Shown piece by piece: positions 26,892-37,979 of a DNA stretch of 64,000 nucleotides. The number at the start of each line of letters is the position of its first letter. The first letter of the stretch is position 1. The notes beneath the pieces are model-generated. The model was not told the DNA's origin. It did not search any database and saw only the letters and a list, made by a program, of their open reading frames with translations. This stretch comes from Acanthococcus lagerstroemiae (Eukaryota; Arthropoda; Insecta; Hemiptera; Eriococcidae). Where the stretch lies: positions 410,321 through 474,320 of the forward strand of contig CM063109.1 of the NCBI GenBank assembly GCA_031841125.1, in the 5' to 3' direction. Both the position numbers and the translations under genes were made by a program.

Positions 26892-27125
26892 TGACGTACC
26901 AGGAAGAAAGGGACCTGCCCGCCAAAAAAAAAATGTTTGTGATAGCAACTATTTTTGACCACTCTTTAGCGTGGTGTTGTCGAAAAATTCTAAAAAATTT
27001 TCCTAAATGCTGAAAGTTGTGTGTCTCGTAATGTGTAAACGTTATTATCAATTTTGTTTATCCGCTCTCCTGTAATATTTACATTATTTTTTCGCACAGG
27101 TCCCTTTCTTCCTGGCAGGTCATAT
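26892..27125 (-). mobile_element. TIR element, copy B (inverted relative to A)
   Basis: The ends are TGACGTACCAGGAAGAAAGG and CCTTTCTTCCTGGCAGGTCA. Reverse-complemented, it shows the same internal order as copy A, including GACAACACCACGC. Confidence 0.72.
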
Positions 27126-27764
27126 GTATCTCCAACGTTACGCACGGTCATTCAGTTCATCTCACATTAGACATTACCTCACAGCTGTGAAAACCATGGT
27201 ACAATACTCTCCTCTATCAGTGTAGTTATTCGTGGAGGACAAACCGGAATAAAAAATAAAAATTTTGATAAAATTCCAATTTTAAATAAGATAACGCCTC
27301 AGTGGTTGAAAGGTTAAGGAAGTAGTATTACATTTCTTGTTACTGTGCAACGAGAAATGAATGAAAAGTCTCAATATTTGATGTGGTAATAGTAGAGGTA
27401 TGTACCAAGACACCACATAAGTTTCAAGTAAAACAAGTGGATAGCGATCAGGCGGGGGAATTTTTGTCAAGATTTAGGTTGACCCAGTGGTTGAAAGGGG
27501 AAAATATTGGTTTTCCAGTGATTGAAAATCGTTTGAGCTAGTGGTTGCAAATGAAAACAAAACTGTTTCTATGACTATTTTCTTCAGTAACTTCGTGAGA
27601 ATTATTATCAAAAGAAGATTCCATCAATATTTACAAGTGCACTCCACTCAATTCCAACGAGGCAAATAGATTGTAAATTTCGAGATTTTGAAAAAGTCAA
27701 GAATATTTAAGTAGCTACTTCAAATGCTTCATTTTTATTCATCTAAAATAAACAGTAAGTAATA

Positions 27765-27879
27765 CTAGAGCTCTTAACTTTTTGTGTGAGTATGATCGTC
27801 CGCCATTTTGATTCCATCCACGGGCGGTTGGAATCAAAATGGCGGATGATCGTACTCACACGAAGTTTTAGAGCTCTAG
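27765..27879. mobile_element. Foldback hairpin MITE
   Basis: Two arms of about 52 bp (27765-27816, 27829-27879) are near-perfect inverses around a short loop; a landmark is CGCCATTTTGATTCCA. The outer flanks share the 12-bp direct repeat AGTAATACTAGA at 27758-27769 and 27878-27889. Confidence 0.8.
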
Positions 27880-28115
27880 TAATACTAGACGTACTTGTAT
27901 CTACGTGAATAGTAGCATTTGTTTAGCACTAACGTCTACATTTAGGAACACCAAAAACCTTATACTTGAAGGAAAGTTTTTGGTACCAATTTTGAAAGTC
28001 TACTTTAACATTTTTTGAAGAAAACTTGACATTTTTGGCACCAAGTTCTAAATTCTACATTTTTTGGTAAAAACATTTGGATAAACAAGGACATTTTACA
28101 GTACTGACTTACACA

Positions 28116-28366
28116 TGGACGCTGTTTAACAAAAGGGAACTAACCCATATTTGAAAACAAAATGAGTTATTAGTATTGTTGGAAAGAGCGTAAAACGTAG
28201 AATTTTTCAAAATTGGGCCCTCGATTCAAAAATGTGTACTCACGTTGAAAAAAGCTTATCAGTAAACGCAATGCCATATAGTTTCTACATGGCTCTTGAA
28301 CTTTGAATCACGTGTTCTCAAAAAGCGGATTTTGTGGGTTAGTTACCTTTTGTTAATCAGCGTTCA
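28116..28366 (+). mobile_element. MITE of the GGACGCTGTTAA family
   Basis: The ends GGACGCTGTTTAACAAAAGG and CCTTTTGTTAATCAGCGTTC are imperfect inverses. The interior closely matches 57315-57564 over its whole length. Confidence 0.8.
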
Positions 28367-29084
28367 AATGAAGAAAGAAAGAAAAAAAAAGTAAAAAAAG
28401 TAATCTAATGCGTCAATCTGTAGCACCAACATTTTTAGGTAATGCTTTCTGAAGACGTTCCTGGGTGTATTGCCCTCGTTGCTTTTGCATGACAAACACT
28501 GTATAATAATACCTATATAAGCATACAAATTAGTGCTTTAGAAGTTATAGAATCAGTTTAGAAAAGCCAAAATAAATTGGTGCTTTTCAACCACTGGACA
28601 ATCTATTTTTCAACACTTTTCCTGTTATTGAAAGGTCTTTCAATAACTGGAACAAATATCATTTTAAGAATCCAGTGGTTGAAAGTGTTTATTTATGAAC
28701 AACATGGCGTCTTACAATCGGAAAAGCCATATGCATTCCTTCATTAGACACTCTATTAAAATACTATACCGACTTTAGCCCTCTATCGCAATTAGGAAGC
28801 GAATTATGATCATTTCAAAGTACTTACCGTTCTTAACTTTTTTCTAAGAAAATCCGTCATTTGTCGAAAAATATGTAACCACAAACTTTGAAAGAACAAC
28901 GCATGTCTTAAATCAACTGTGATGTAATCGGCACTAGTACAGTTTTGTTGCTCAAGTAAGCTCAAGGTCTCTTCTTCCCATTGATAGGGCGCAGTATTGC
29001 CAAAGTATTTTCTAGCACTTAATATTAGCAATTGAAGTTGAAGTTTTCAACCACTGGGTACCTTTCAACCACTGGCGCGTTACC

Positions 29085-29690
29085 TTATGTAGAAAACAAG
29101 AGGTTCTAGAGGAAAATGGTTAACGCCATTGTATACAGAAATAGCTAAAATCATAATAATATAATCTCATCCTATTTTTTTTTATGCTTCTTTTTCTAAT
29201 TTGTTCTCAACGGCCTATGTCGAAATCCGGCGAGTTGCTATGTGGGCTCGAACTCGGGGACTCCTCATTGTTTTTTATGCTGTTGTGTAGTTTTTTTAAA
29301 ATTTTTTTTATTCATTTGGTCATTGATTTTGCACCTAGAATATACTATACTCGTGTGCTGTTAATGAGGATGCCGACCGCCTCATTTGAACATCAGGTTT
29401 CTCATCCCTTTAAGATGCGCCGACGACCATGTTTTGGCAATTGGCATCTAACTTATTCCTAACTGTAATGGACTGAGTGGAAAGTCGAAATACAAATGGC
29501 TTAGAACCCTGATGCAGAAAGAGTAAGGACACTATTGTAAATGTAAGGTATAATTGATTGATAAAATGAAGCCCGCACCTATGTTCTTATCATTAATTTA
29601 GCTTCACTCTTACCTCACACCTATTTTATTGACTTTTCAGAGAAAAGGGAGGTTTTACACTCGTCACATTGTCAAGATGGAGGTGGGGGC
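29085..29690. other. Sequence leading into the LTR-like block
   Basis: No reliable coding sequence. The last bases before 29691 (GATGGAGGTGGGGGC) are purine-rich, like the polypurine tract next to a 3' LTR. Confidence 0.35.
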
Positions 29691-30364
29691 TGTTATATCT
29701 TCAATAAGAGACTCAATAATTATAACTCGAAGATAATCATCATATATTACCAAGTAAAACTCAACAAGTTATCAATACCAAGTTACATCATAATTAGATA
29801 ACGCCGGCATCAACAGTGTTGCCACATTATTAACTCATAACATGCCCCCTTTAAGTAGTATTTCAAGTTAAATTATTTAGTAGGATAATAATTATACATC
29901 TTAATTATAGATTTAATCTACTTGGGGGCTTACTTATTCGCCCGGGTTTTGTCGTATAATAATTATACATCTTAATTATAATCTTAACTATAGATTTAAT
30001 CTATTTGGGGGCTTACCTATTCGCCCAGATTTTGTCTTATAACCTTCTTTCCTCCCTTCCTGGGAGTCATCTGCTCGGCTCAAGTGTCCTCCTACCATAC
30101 GACTACTCGGTTGTGGGGCGTAGACTGCTGGTTTATTATTGTAGCGGAGAGTTGTATACTATAGTTATTAGGTATTATTCGATTGCAGTATTTTTCCCAC
30201 CAAGCTTCCCTACTTATCTATTTTTTCTCTTCGTGTATAGACGGACTGACTACTCGTGTATCAAGACATGTACGTATTCATTGTTTTGTTTTTCCATTTT
30301 CCGTGATTTTTTCTGTACCTGAATAAAACTGTTTGTCGGGAATACTGACTTCGAGTTTGTAACA
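29691..30364 (+). mobile_element. Putative 3' LTR of a retrotransposon
   Basis: The block begins TGTTATATCTTC after a polypurine-like tract and ends TTTGTAACA, giving TG...CA termini of 674 bp. AATAAA at 30322 is a possible poly(A) signal. Inside, about 68 bp (29888-29955) is tandemly duplicated at 29957-30036, with landmark TTGGGGGCTTAC in both. No second LTR is seen in the window, so this is inferred. Confidence 0.45.
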
Positions 30365-31236
30365 GGGAAGCGGAAGAAAGACCCCCTCCCCGTCTGCTGG
30401 AATGGAATCAGCACCACTAAAATAATTACAACTGTGGATTTAACTTGCATAACATCTTATATATTCAAAACTACAAGAAACAAAATGGTGACACGAGGGA
30501 GTTGCCCCCTCTCGCTGAAATAACAAACTGCCACCCAGATACGTGGGACCTCCTCCCATTGTGCATACAGAAAAGTAACGAAACAATAACTACAAACACT
30601 GACATAACTCACTAACACCTGTATAGATAAATAATATGAATAACAAGAACATACATAGTTTGTCACGTACCTGGGGGTCCAAGGGTGGCGAAGAGGAGGC
30701 CTCCACTTCGAGCACCTTCCCGAATTCTAAAAATTAAACAACAAACAAAAAACGAAATACCCCGGTCCAAATAAGCTCCCACCTCCCCCCGAATTTTGGC
30801 ATAAGACATACAAACAAATAGCAAAACAGCAAGGCTGAAAAAACAACAAAGAGAAAAAATGTATCACAGCGACAAATGACTTCCTGATAACTGGCTGGTG
30901 GTACGATTACAGCTGTGGGCTCGGGTTACTCCTCCATCTCTAGTAGGGCTGGTGCAAGATCACCTCGAGCGTCCTAGGATCGCAACTTCCAGCAGACATT
31001 GTAATTTTAATAACGGGCTCATTGGCGACAGGCTCATGCTTGGCATGGGCGGGTGGCCACTCAGGTGGTCCCCCCAGTAGCAGGTCTTTTAGCCACGCAT
31101 TCTAGCAGTTCTCATCACAGGCAAAACTTTCAAACAGAACTCGAAAAAAAGAAAAAATATTGATATACGCTACAGCACCAACAATAATCCGATTTCACGT
31201 TACCCAAATCCCGCTAGGCTTCCTCGAAAAACTCTG
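30365..31236. other. Unassigned intergenic sequence
   Basis: Between the LTR-like block and the gypsy fragment. It includes purine-rich segments and G/C-rich patches near 30660-30720 and 31040-31080. No feature with clear ends was recognised. Confidence 0.35.
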
Positions 31237-32240
31237 CTATGCGGCCACTTTCCGCTCATCAAAAACACAGTGACCATTTTTCCGCATTCTCAATCCACCT
31301 ACACCATGCCAAGCAGAGATGCACCTTCTCCCTCCAATAACAACGGCACGCCAGTCGATACCGGATATTGATAATTTAAACCCGTTATTCGACATTATGT
31401 CTAACTTATTCAGCCAGTGTAACTCGGCCAGTGCCTGATACCCCGTTCCCACGCTACAAGTTTCACCTAGCCCTTCAAATTCCGCTGAATGTGACTGTAT
31501 AAACTGATCCTTTTCTGATAGCGATATCATCTCTTCCACTCGGACCACCAATTTTGATGCTTCACATGCTATTTTTCCAAGAATTGGTTTCCATTCCTCG
31601 TTGATAACCATGAATTTCATTATATTCCTTGTTCCTGAGATGTCTGCTATAACGTTTATTTTGCCAAGGACTTGAATTTGGGACCCGTCATAATTGGATA
31701 ACTGCTGTGTAACCGACGGAGCTGTACTTCAATACCAATCTGTTTCACAACGCTTTTAGGTAATACATTACAATTTGCTCCACAGTCTAACTTATACTTA
31801 TTTATTTCAATATTATTGACTTTAATAATTTCAAACCATTTGTTACGAGTATCCACACATCGCGTCACAATATAAATCATCTATTTGAAATTCGCTTTCC
31901 AGTTCAATCACGTTTTTATTCACTTTTGCTTTAGTGTCTGTCTGTTTATCTGGCACAGTACCAGTTGTACATTGGCTCACGAAATGGTTCACTTTTTATT
32001 ACACTTCTTACATGTCTCTGTCCCATAGCTGGGCATCTTTGGTTCGTGTGAGTATATCCGCATCTGGTACATCGGGCTTCACCGGTGTTCTTTATTTGTA
32101 TACATACCCTCTAGGTATTTTGATTTGGCTTCAAACTGCTCTGTTTCTTAAACTCGTACCTACTGTTCTTTCTCACTTCATTGATCCCAACCGACTTTGG
32201 TTTGGCTTCCTCCTGGTGATACTGTACTTGACTGAAAACC
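31237..32240 (-). pseudogene. Gypsy-type retrotransposon gag/protease fragment
   Basis: Reading right to left: a charged gag linker (about 32240-32100), a double zinc-knuckle region (about 32073-31955, beginning CTRCGYTH, with a frameshift between the knuckles), then the retropepsin core LDCGANCNVLP (about 31792-31760), where the usual DTG or DSG is DCG. After a second frameshift near 31725 the frame continues through ADISG and PILG to EFEGLGE, the usual lead into reverse transcriptase. It then diverges and stops at 31237, so no reverse transcriptase is present. The family order gag-knuckle-protease is that of Ty3/gypsy elements. The frameshifts and truncation mark it as inactive. Confidence 0.75.
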
Positions 32241-32439
32241 ATAAAAATACAGAAGTGTATGGTAATGAGGAGTAGGTACCAATACATTGCTATACCTACA
32301 TTTGCATTCAGAATGTTCAGGCATTGAAGAATACAATTAGTCACAATAGCTGCCACAATTTCTGATTTTCACTGATTAAAAAAATAGAGAAAGTACAGTG
32401 TAACTGAAAACTGACTCAGTACATACATACATTATACTG

Positions 32440-32640
32440 CAGGCGCGGATCCAGACAATCATTTTGGGGATGGAAATGGCAGAAGTAAAAGCACGTGGAG
32501 CGCGCAAAAATTTGTTTGCTACTCCCTCATCTCCATAGATTTTCCTCTCCCCACATATTTTTCTCCTTTCCCCGCAGATTCTTTCCCCGTCCTCCAGATT
32601 TTCCCTTTTTTTGGTTGGGATGGGGGCGCGGATCCGCGCC
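32440..32640. mobile_element. MITE with GGCGCGGATCC ends
   Basis: AGGCGCGGATCC at the left and GGATCCGCGCC at the right are inverses, flanked by TATACTG on both sides (32433-32439, 32641-32647). The interior shares GCACGTGGAGCGCGC with 53722-53862, so a second copy is present. Confidence 0.7.
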
Positions 32641-32647
32641 TATACTG

Positions 32648-33250
32648 ATGAGAAGTATCCATAATGTGTTCATATTCAAAGTGTTCAGGCGTTTAAAAAA
32701 TGCGATGATTTACCTCCAATATTCAATGCGAGTGCATTTTCAACATTAGATCCAGAAAAATCCAACGTATTTTCAAGCAAAACGAAATCTTTGTTACTTG
32801 GACTGACATTGGTGCGTTTTCATTTTTCAAACGCAAAAAATAACTGCTCCGAACAACGCTAACTAATATTCTGCCATAGACAAGATTTGACAAGTAACTT
32901 TCTGCTACTATGGTGATAACAAATAGAAATTAACCGTCAACGCTGTCGACCAGATTTGAAATCAATATGCGCACGCACATCGCATACTTCGAGACTAGTA
33001 TCTAGATTGGACGCGCAGTAACTAATTCGTAACTAATAATTTAGATGAAAATTAGTGGAATTTAGGGGTGCTTTAGTTTAGGTTTGTCGCGGAGAAATTA
33101 CAACCATATTTTAGCGGTATGTTAGTTATTCGCTACTATTAAAATACTTATCCTTTTTTAGCCACAAATTAGTAGCTGGTGTCTATTCTGCAAGTAACTG
33201 TATCTCACACTGCTGGACCATTTACTGTGTATTTGGGAACGTATTGGTAT
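32648..33250. repeat. AT-rich repeat related to 58.6-58.9 kb
   Basis: The stretch 33005-33315 carries scattered AACTAA/TTAGTT units and ends in AAAATGTTTGACGGG, as does the sequence ending near 58945. The two seem to share a repeat family; alignment would settle it. Confidence 0.35.
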
Positions 33251-33289
33251 TAGTTGCAGATTAGAGGTAGAATTAGGTGCGCAACTAAC

Positions 33290-35174
33290 TTCTCTCCTTT
33301 AAAATGTTTGACGGGTAGTACTAGAATTTCAAGAGACCAACCCAGTTATCCATACAAAATACTACAGTTCGTTCGAGAAAGAAGAAGAGCGCGACATCGA
33401 TGGCAGAACACACACGGAGTCCAGAAGATAAAAAAACATTTAACGCACTCAGTAAGCAGGTGAGCAACCACATACTAGATCACAATAGCGAATCTTTCAA
33501 TCACTTCTTTTCTACTCTGGAAGCCACTCGCAATACAGACTACTCATTATGGAAGATTGCGCGCTCCACAAAACGGCCAAAAGCGTATGTTCCTCCAATA
33601 TGGCGAGCTGACAACACCTGGGCCCGTAGTAATACTTACAAGGCAGAAACTCTTGCTTGTCACCTTGAGAACATGTTCCAACCAAACGAGATTGACACAG
33701 AAATCGAGCCAGAGCTAGAGCTACAACACACAGAGGGACCCTATATCAAAATGATTACACCCTGGGAGATCAAAGCAGTGATTAAAAAGAAGTTAGATCC
33801 AAAAAAAGTACCAGGGCATGATCTTTCATCACCACATCAAGGATGTTGCAGGAGCTTCCTCAAAAGGGAATAGTAATGATTACATACCTCTATAACGCAA
33901 TTCTTCGACTGCAATACGTTCCACGACAATGGAAACTGACCAAAGTGATAATGATACCGAGTTCTGGTAAGCCCCTTGATGATCCCAGGTCATACTGCCC
34001 GATATTGTTTCTACCGGTACTCTCCAAACTTTTTGAAAAATTATATGTATAACGGCTACAGGAAGCGGTACAAGAGCGACAGATACTACCAGAGCATCAA
34101 TTCGGATTCCGCAGCCAATATGCTACAATTGAACAGGTTCATCGAGTCAGTTCCTGCATTAGACAAGCATTGGAGGAGAAAAATTACTGCCCGGCAGTCT
34201 TTCTCGATATGAGCCATAGGCTTTTAGTCGAGTCTGAACAGTAGGACTGCTCCACAAAGTCAGCACATACCTCTCTACGCAGCACGTCAAAATCCTCTCA
34301 TCCTACCTCACTGAGAGGAGCTTCTATGTCTATTATGAGGAAGCCAAATCGTCTGTCAAACCCATTCGAGCCGGAGTACCTCAGGGGAGCGTACTGGGGC
34401 CGCTCCTGTACCTCCTCTATACTGCCGACATCACAGAATCCAAAGGTACCATGGTGGCGATATTTGCAGATGACACAGCACTGTTAGCGCCACATGAAGA
34501 ATGCCCTACAGCGGTGAAACGACTTCAGCAGGCTCTCATGGCAATAGTTACCTGGACAAGACTATGGAAAATCCAATTAAATGCAGGGAAGACAGTAAGG
34601 GTCGACTTTACCCTTCGATCTGCATCATACAAACCTATTACTTATTACTATCGAGAACACAGTCGTACAGAAAGAAGAGAGTGGAGAGTACCAGATATCT
34701 AGGTATCCACCTAGACAGTAAATTAAACTGGAGAACGCATATTTCCAAAAAAAAAAAAACGAAAAAAAAAGTGAAGAATTTAAACTTTGGTTCCGAGCGT
34801 TACATTGGATGCTACGTGCCAAAAGTCACCTATTGCTGAACAACAAACGTCTTTTCTACTTAATGTCACTTCGACCCATATGGACATACAGTGCCCCGCT
34901 TTGGGGCTCAACAGCAGCTTGCAATATAGAAATACTCCAGCGATTACAAAATCTAGTCCTACAAAAGATTACTGGGGCCCCCTGGTTTATTACCAACCAA
35001 CAGCTGCACAAGGAGCTTCGTATCGACACTGTCACCGATTCAATCTCGATAATAATCAACCTATATCAACAACGACTACATCACCATCCCAACACGGAGG
35101 CATTAATGCTACTCGAACCCCCGCGCACCTACCGCCTACCGAGAAAACCAATCGCCGATATTACTGGACAGTAG
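33290..35174 (+). pseudogene. Jockey-type LINE, ORF2 reverse transcriptase remnant
   Basis: A decayed non-LTR retrotransposon read in several frames. In order: a linker with RRRARHRWQ (about 33380); a long frame at 33400-33830; a reverse-transcriptase start with VPRQWKLTKVIMIPSSGK (about 33915-33970); HQFGFRSQYAT (about 34095); the GVPQGSVLGPLLY block (about 34374-34412); the catalytic FADDTA box (about 34463); YLGIHLDSKLNWRTHI (about 34695-34742); and a C-terminal thumb region to a stop at 35174. Several frameshifts and a stop near 34050 separate these blocks. The endonuclease domain is missing, so the copy is 5'-truncated. It is not functional as it stands. Confidence 0.85.
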
Positions 35175-35209
35175 AAGGAAGAGCAACCTTGTCAAGGGAT
35201 AAAACTCGT

Positions 35210-35345
35210 TTTCAAAATACTCCAATAGGGAGTGTTTAACTCTAGCACCTTTGATACACAATTCATAGCTTAATACTCCAATAGGGAGTGCTTAGTTGCT
35301 AGTTTTTTTGGTACCTAATTCATAGCGATTAACAATATCATAGAA
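35210..35345 (+). repeat. LINE 3' UTR with duplicated unit
   Basis: Downstream of the jockey-type frame, AATACTCCAATAGGGAGTG occurs at about 35216 and 35272. It is probably part of the LINE 3' UTR. Confidence 0.5.
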
Positions 35346-35529
35346 TTAAGCCACGCCTAAGCGACGAATGCGTTGTATGACCCTGCTCGTCAATAATAAT
35401 GAGATGCCAAAATAACAACATGTAAAAATCACCACAATAGTTCATGTAATAAATATTGAAAAAAAAAATTTCCAAGCCAAGTTCTGAGCCTATAAATTTG
35501 GCCATTTTCGTGGAATTACTCATATGTAC

Positions 35530-35780
35530 CTTAAGGCAAGTACACTGAACTACCAATACTGGAAACTCGAGCGTCTCTTTTGGACCATGGCTCCTAGCGG
35601 CAGGGATTGGTACTACATGTAATTTCATTCATTGTGTGTGTTTTCGCTCTATCTAGTGTTGGTGAACACAATGCTAAATTATAATAGTAACAATCCCTGC
35701 CGCTAGGTGCTGGGTCTAACAGCGCTCAATGTATTTTAAATGGAGTTTCCGGTATTGGTAGTTCAGTGTATTTGCTTAAG
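35530..35780. mobile_element. MITE with long inverted ends
   Basis: About 38 bp at each end are inverse copies (core ACACTGAACTACCAATAC), and the pairing resumes around the landmark CCTAGCGGCAGGGATTG (35594) and CAATCCCTGCCGCTAGG (35691). It is 251 bp and has no ORF. Confidence 0.8.
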
Positions 35781-36010
35781 GCATGTATGAGTTTCAACAA
35801 TCTACCACCCCCCTAGTTGAGGCAGGGGTATACGATTTGTAAGCGAAGAAGGAATTTTTGTAGAATTGTATGCTCTATCATAATTCATCGAGAACTCAAA
35901 TTCCCAAAATGTTCTTGTTTAACACGGCAGTGTTGGATACTTGACACAATCAGTGTAATATGCTTTCTAATACGGGAAGCGTAAGACAATTTTTCAGGAT
36001 CCTTTATTTC

Positions 36011-36443
36011 AATTGAAGATACGGTTTCCAAACTGCCCTTAGTCCAAAAATTATTTTTTTGGGTAAATGGATAAAAACTGTGCTACACTGTACCAGTTCA
36101 TTTAAAACTTCTGTAAATGATACAAGCGAGTAGCCTGAATCTTCTACCATACTACCAAAGACGCACAAAAATGAGAATGCAGCCTATCTAGAATTATTGA
36201 AGGAAAAGTGGTCGAAAGTCGTGGACAAAGGGCAGTTTGGCACTGGACGTAATACAAGAAAACAACAAAACGCTGCTTGCATCGGTGCTGCTCTTTGAAT
36301 GCGCGTAATTCGACCATCGAACGAGGTATCGAGATTCTATAAAGTTACTTTTGTAGTGCTCGCATTGGCCACTAGGTAGCGCTGAAAACTGCATTTCGAT
36401 TTTTTTTTGGACTAAGGGCAGTTTGGAAACCGTATCTTCAATT
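36011..36443. mobile_element. TIR element with about 38-bp perfect ends
   Basis: Bases from 36012 to about 36048 (core GGTTTCCAAACTGCCCTTAG) are repeated inverted at about 36405-36442. The interior of about 350 bp has no transposase. Confidence 0.82.
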
Positions 36444-37670
36444 TTCAGTGTTATGCATGAAGGAAAATCGATAACTCGAGGATCCTTACCGACAGGTAAT
36501 CGATTAGAGGCAAGCTTATTGATTTAAATCGATTTTGGATCGATTTTTTGACAGCCCTAACTCGGATATGACGAAGGGAAAAAAATCTTGTAGACGACGA
36601 AGGAATATTTTGTGTATAAATTGACTGTAGGCAGCCAGTACTTCGAAAAAATTTAATACTGAGCACGTTTGTATATTCTACAGTGTTGGCTTGCTACAAA
36701 TATGCGGTTATTCAATACTTGTGATAATTGCTTCACAGTTTATTACTGTACCTAGTCTACGAAGGAAACCTTAGAGTACGGGAAGTCGATTTTCAGTTAA
36801 AAAGCATTACGTATAACCGTATTAACTTCAGAATTTTTGGAAATTATTTTGTGGTCGAGACATAACATCCTTCTAACTATAAGGATTCAGGGTTTCTATG
36901 TTTTCCGGCAACAAATGTCACCCACAATAAGCACTACAAAAATATGCAAACTACGAAGGAATAAAAGTGGTTACACAACTTCAACGTGGCCTGTAGACCC
37001 TCTTAAGGGGTCAAAATTTTGGGCAGCGCCCTCAAATGACTTGCACAACATATCTCTTTACGAAAAACATTCCACATAAATTTTTTATTAAAAATATCTG
37101 TCTGTGTAACGTGTTTTTAAGAAAAATCCGTGGGAGGTTACATAGACGACGATGGAATTTTGACCATAATTTGACAATTTGGGATGTTAGGTATGTCAGG
37201 TTATGTATTTTGAACTCTTTGGTAGATTGACGTGATAGAAGAGATTTACACTTTTCTAACAAAAAATAAATAAAAAATTATTGTTCTATTCTTAGTTTTT
37301 GAGATGCTAAACGGTTACCTATTTAAATATTGAGTTATTGGGAGAATGACCCACATACTGTTAGCCGCTTGCCGCTATATTTCTGTCTTTAACGCGAGGT
37401 ATTTGGAGAAATAACTTACAATACAAGAGAATAAGTTCCCATTGAAATACTCGTGCGATTGCTTCACTCACATTTTGGGCTCTATTGCAAACGTCTACAG
37501 TTGCTGCCAAAAACTCACTTTACCCTCTTGCATAGTAGTCTACTATTCCGACGATAGGGATCAGGACATAAAATAACATACAAAGTGGGCGACACTATAG
37601 TGCCGCCTAGTGGCAAATTAGTGCCGCGCAGTAAAGTACGATTGTCATCTAGTACCTAGTACCTACAGTA

Positions 37671-37979
37671 CATGTTCGACGCTGGTGAGGTTCGCTAGTG
37701 TCGTGGACGAAAACGTGATGATGTTCATTATCCCCATACACTACAATGCTAAGTGTCAATTAATTTACTAGTTCCAGCTTTTAATTTCATGTTAAAATGA
37801 ACTATTTTCTTTTTACTAGACTACACTTTACCTTAATAAAACAGAATTTTGTTCAAAAAATATTATTTTAAATTATACAACTATATTTAAAGTTTACATT
37901 TTCATACCGATGTATGGTTTGTACTATGGTTCACGTTTTAGTCCAACGACACTAGCGAACCTCAGGAGCATCGAACATG
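37671..37979. mobile_element. MITE with 35-bp imperfect inverted ends
   Basis: 37671-37705 and 37946-37979 are inverses through CATGTTCGA and GTTCGCTAGTGTCGT. The interior is AT-rich with no ORF. Confidence 0.78.

Larger units (their letters stand above)
27290..29084. mobile_element. TIR element with repeated CAGTGGTTGAAA motif
   Basis: The left end ATAACGCCTCAGTGGTTGAAA is mirrored by TTTCAACCACTGGCGCGTTA at the right. The motif CAGTGGTTGAAA recurs near both ends (27299, 27485, 27516 with one change; 28585, 28674, 29046, 29063). Such subterminal motifs usually bind a transposase. A short minus-strand ORF at 28810-29031 is unrecognised. Two smaller elements (27765, 28116) are nested inside. 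The superfamily is not assigned because no target duplication was clear. Confidence 0.65.

Noticed and set aside
34787..35239. Second plus-strand frame overlapping the LINE C-terminal frame
   Set aside because: A shadow of the true frame at 34809-35174, which carries the reverse-transcriptase thumb motifs.
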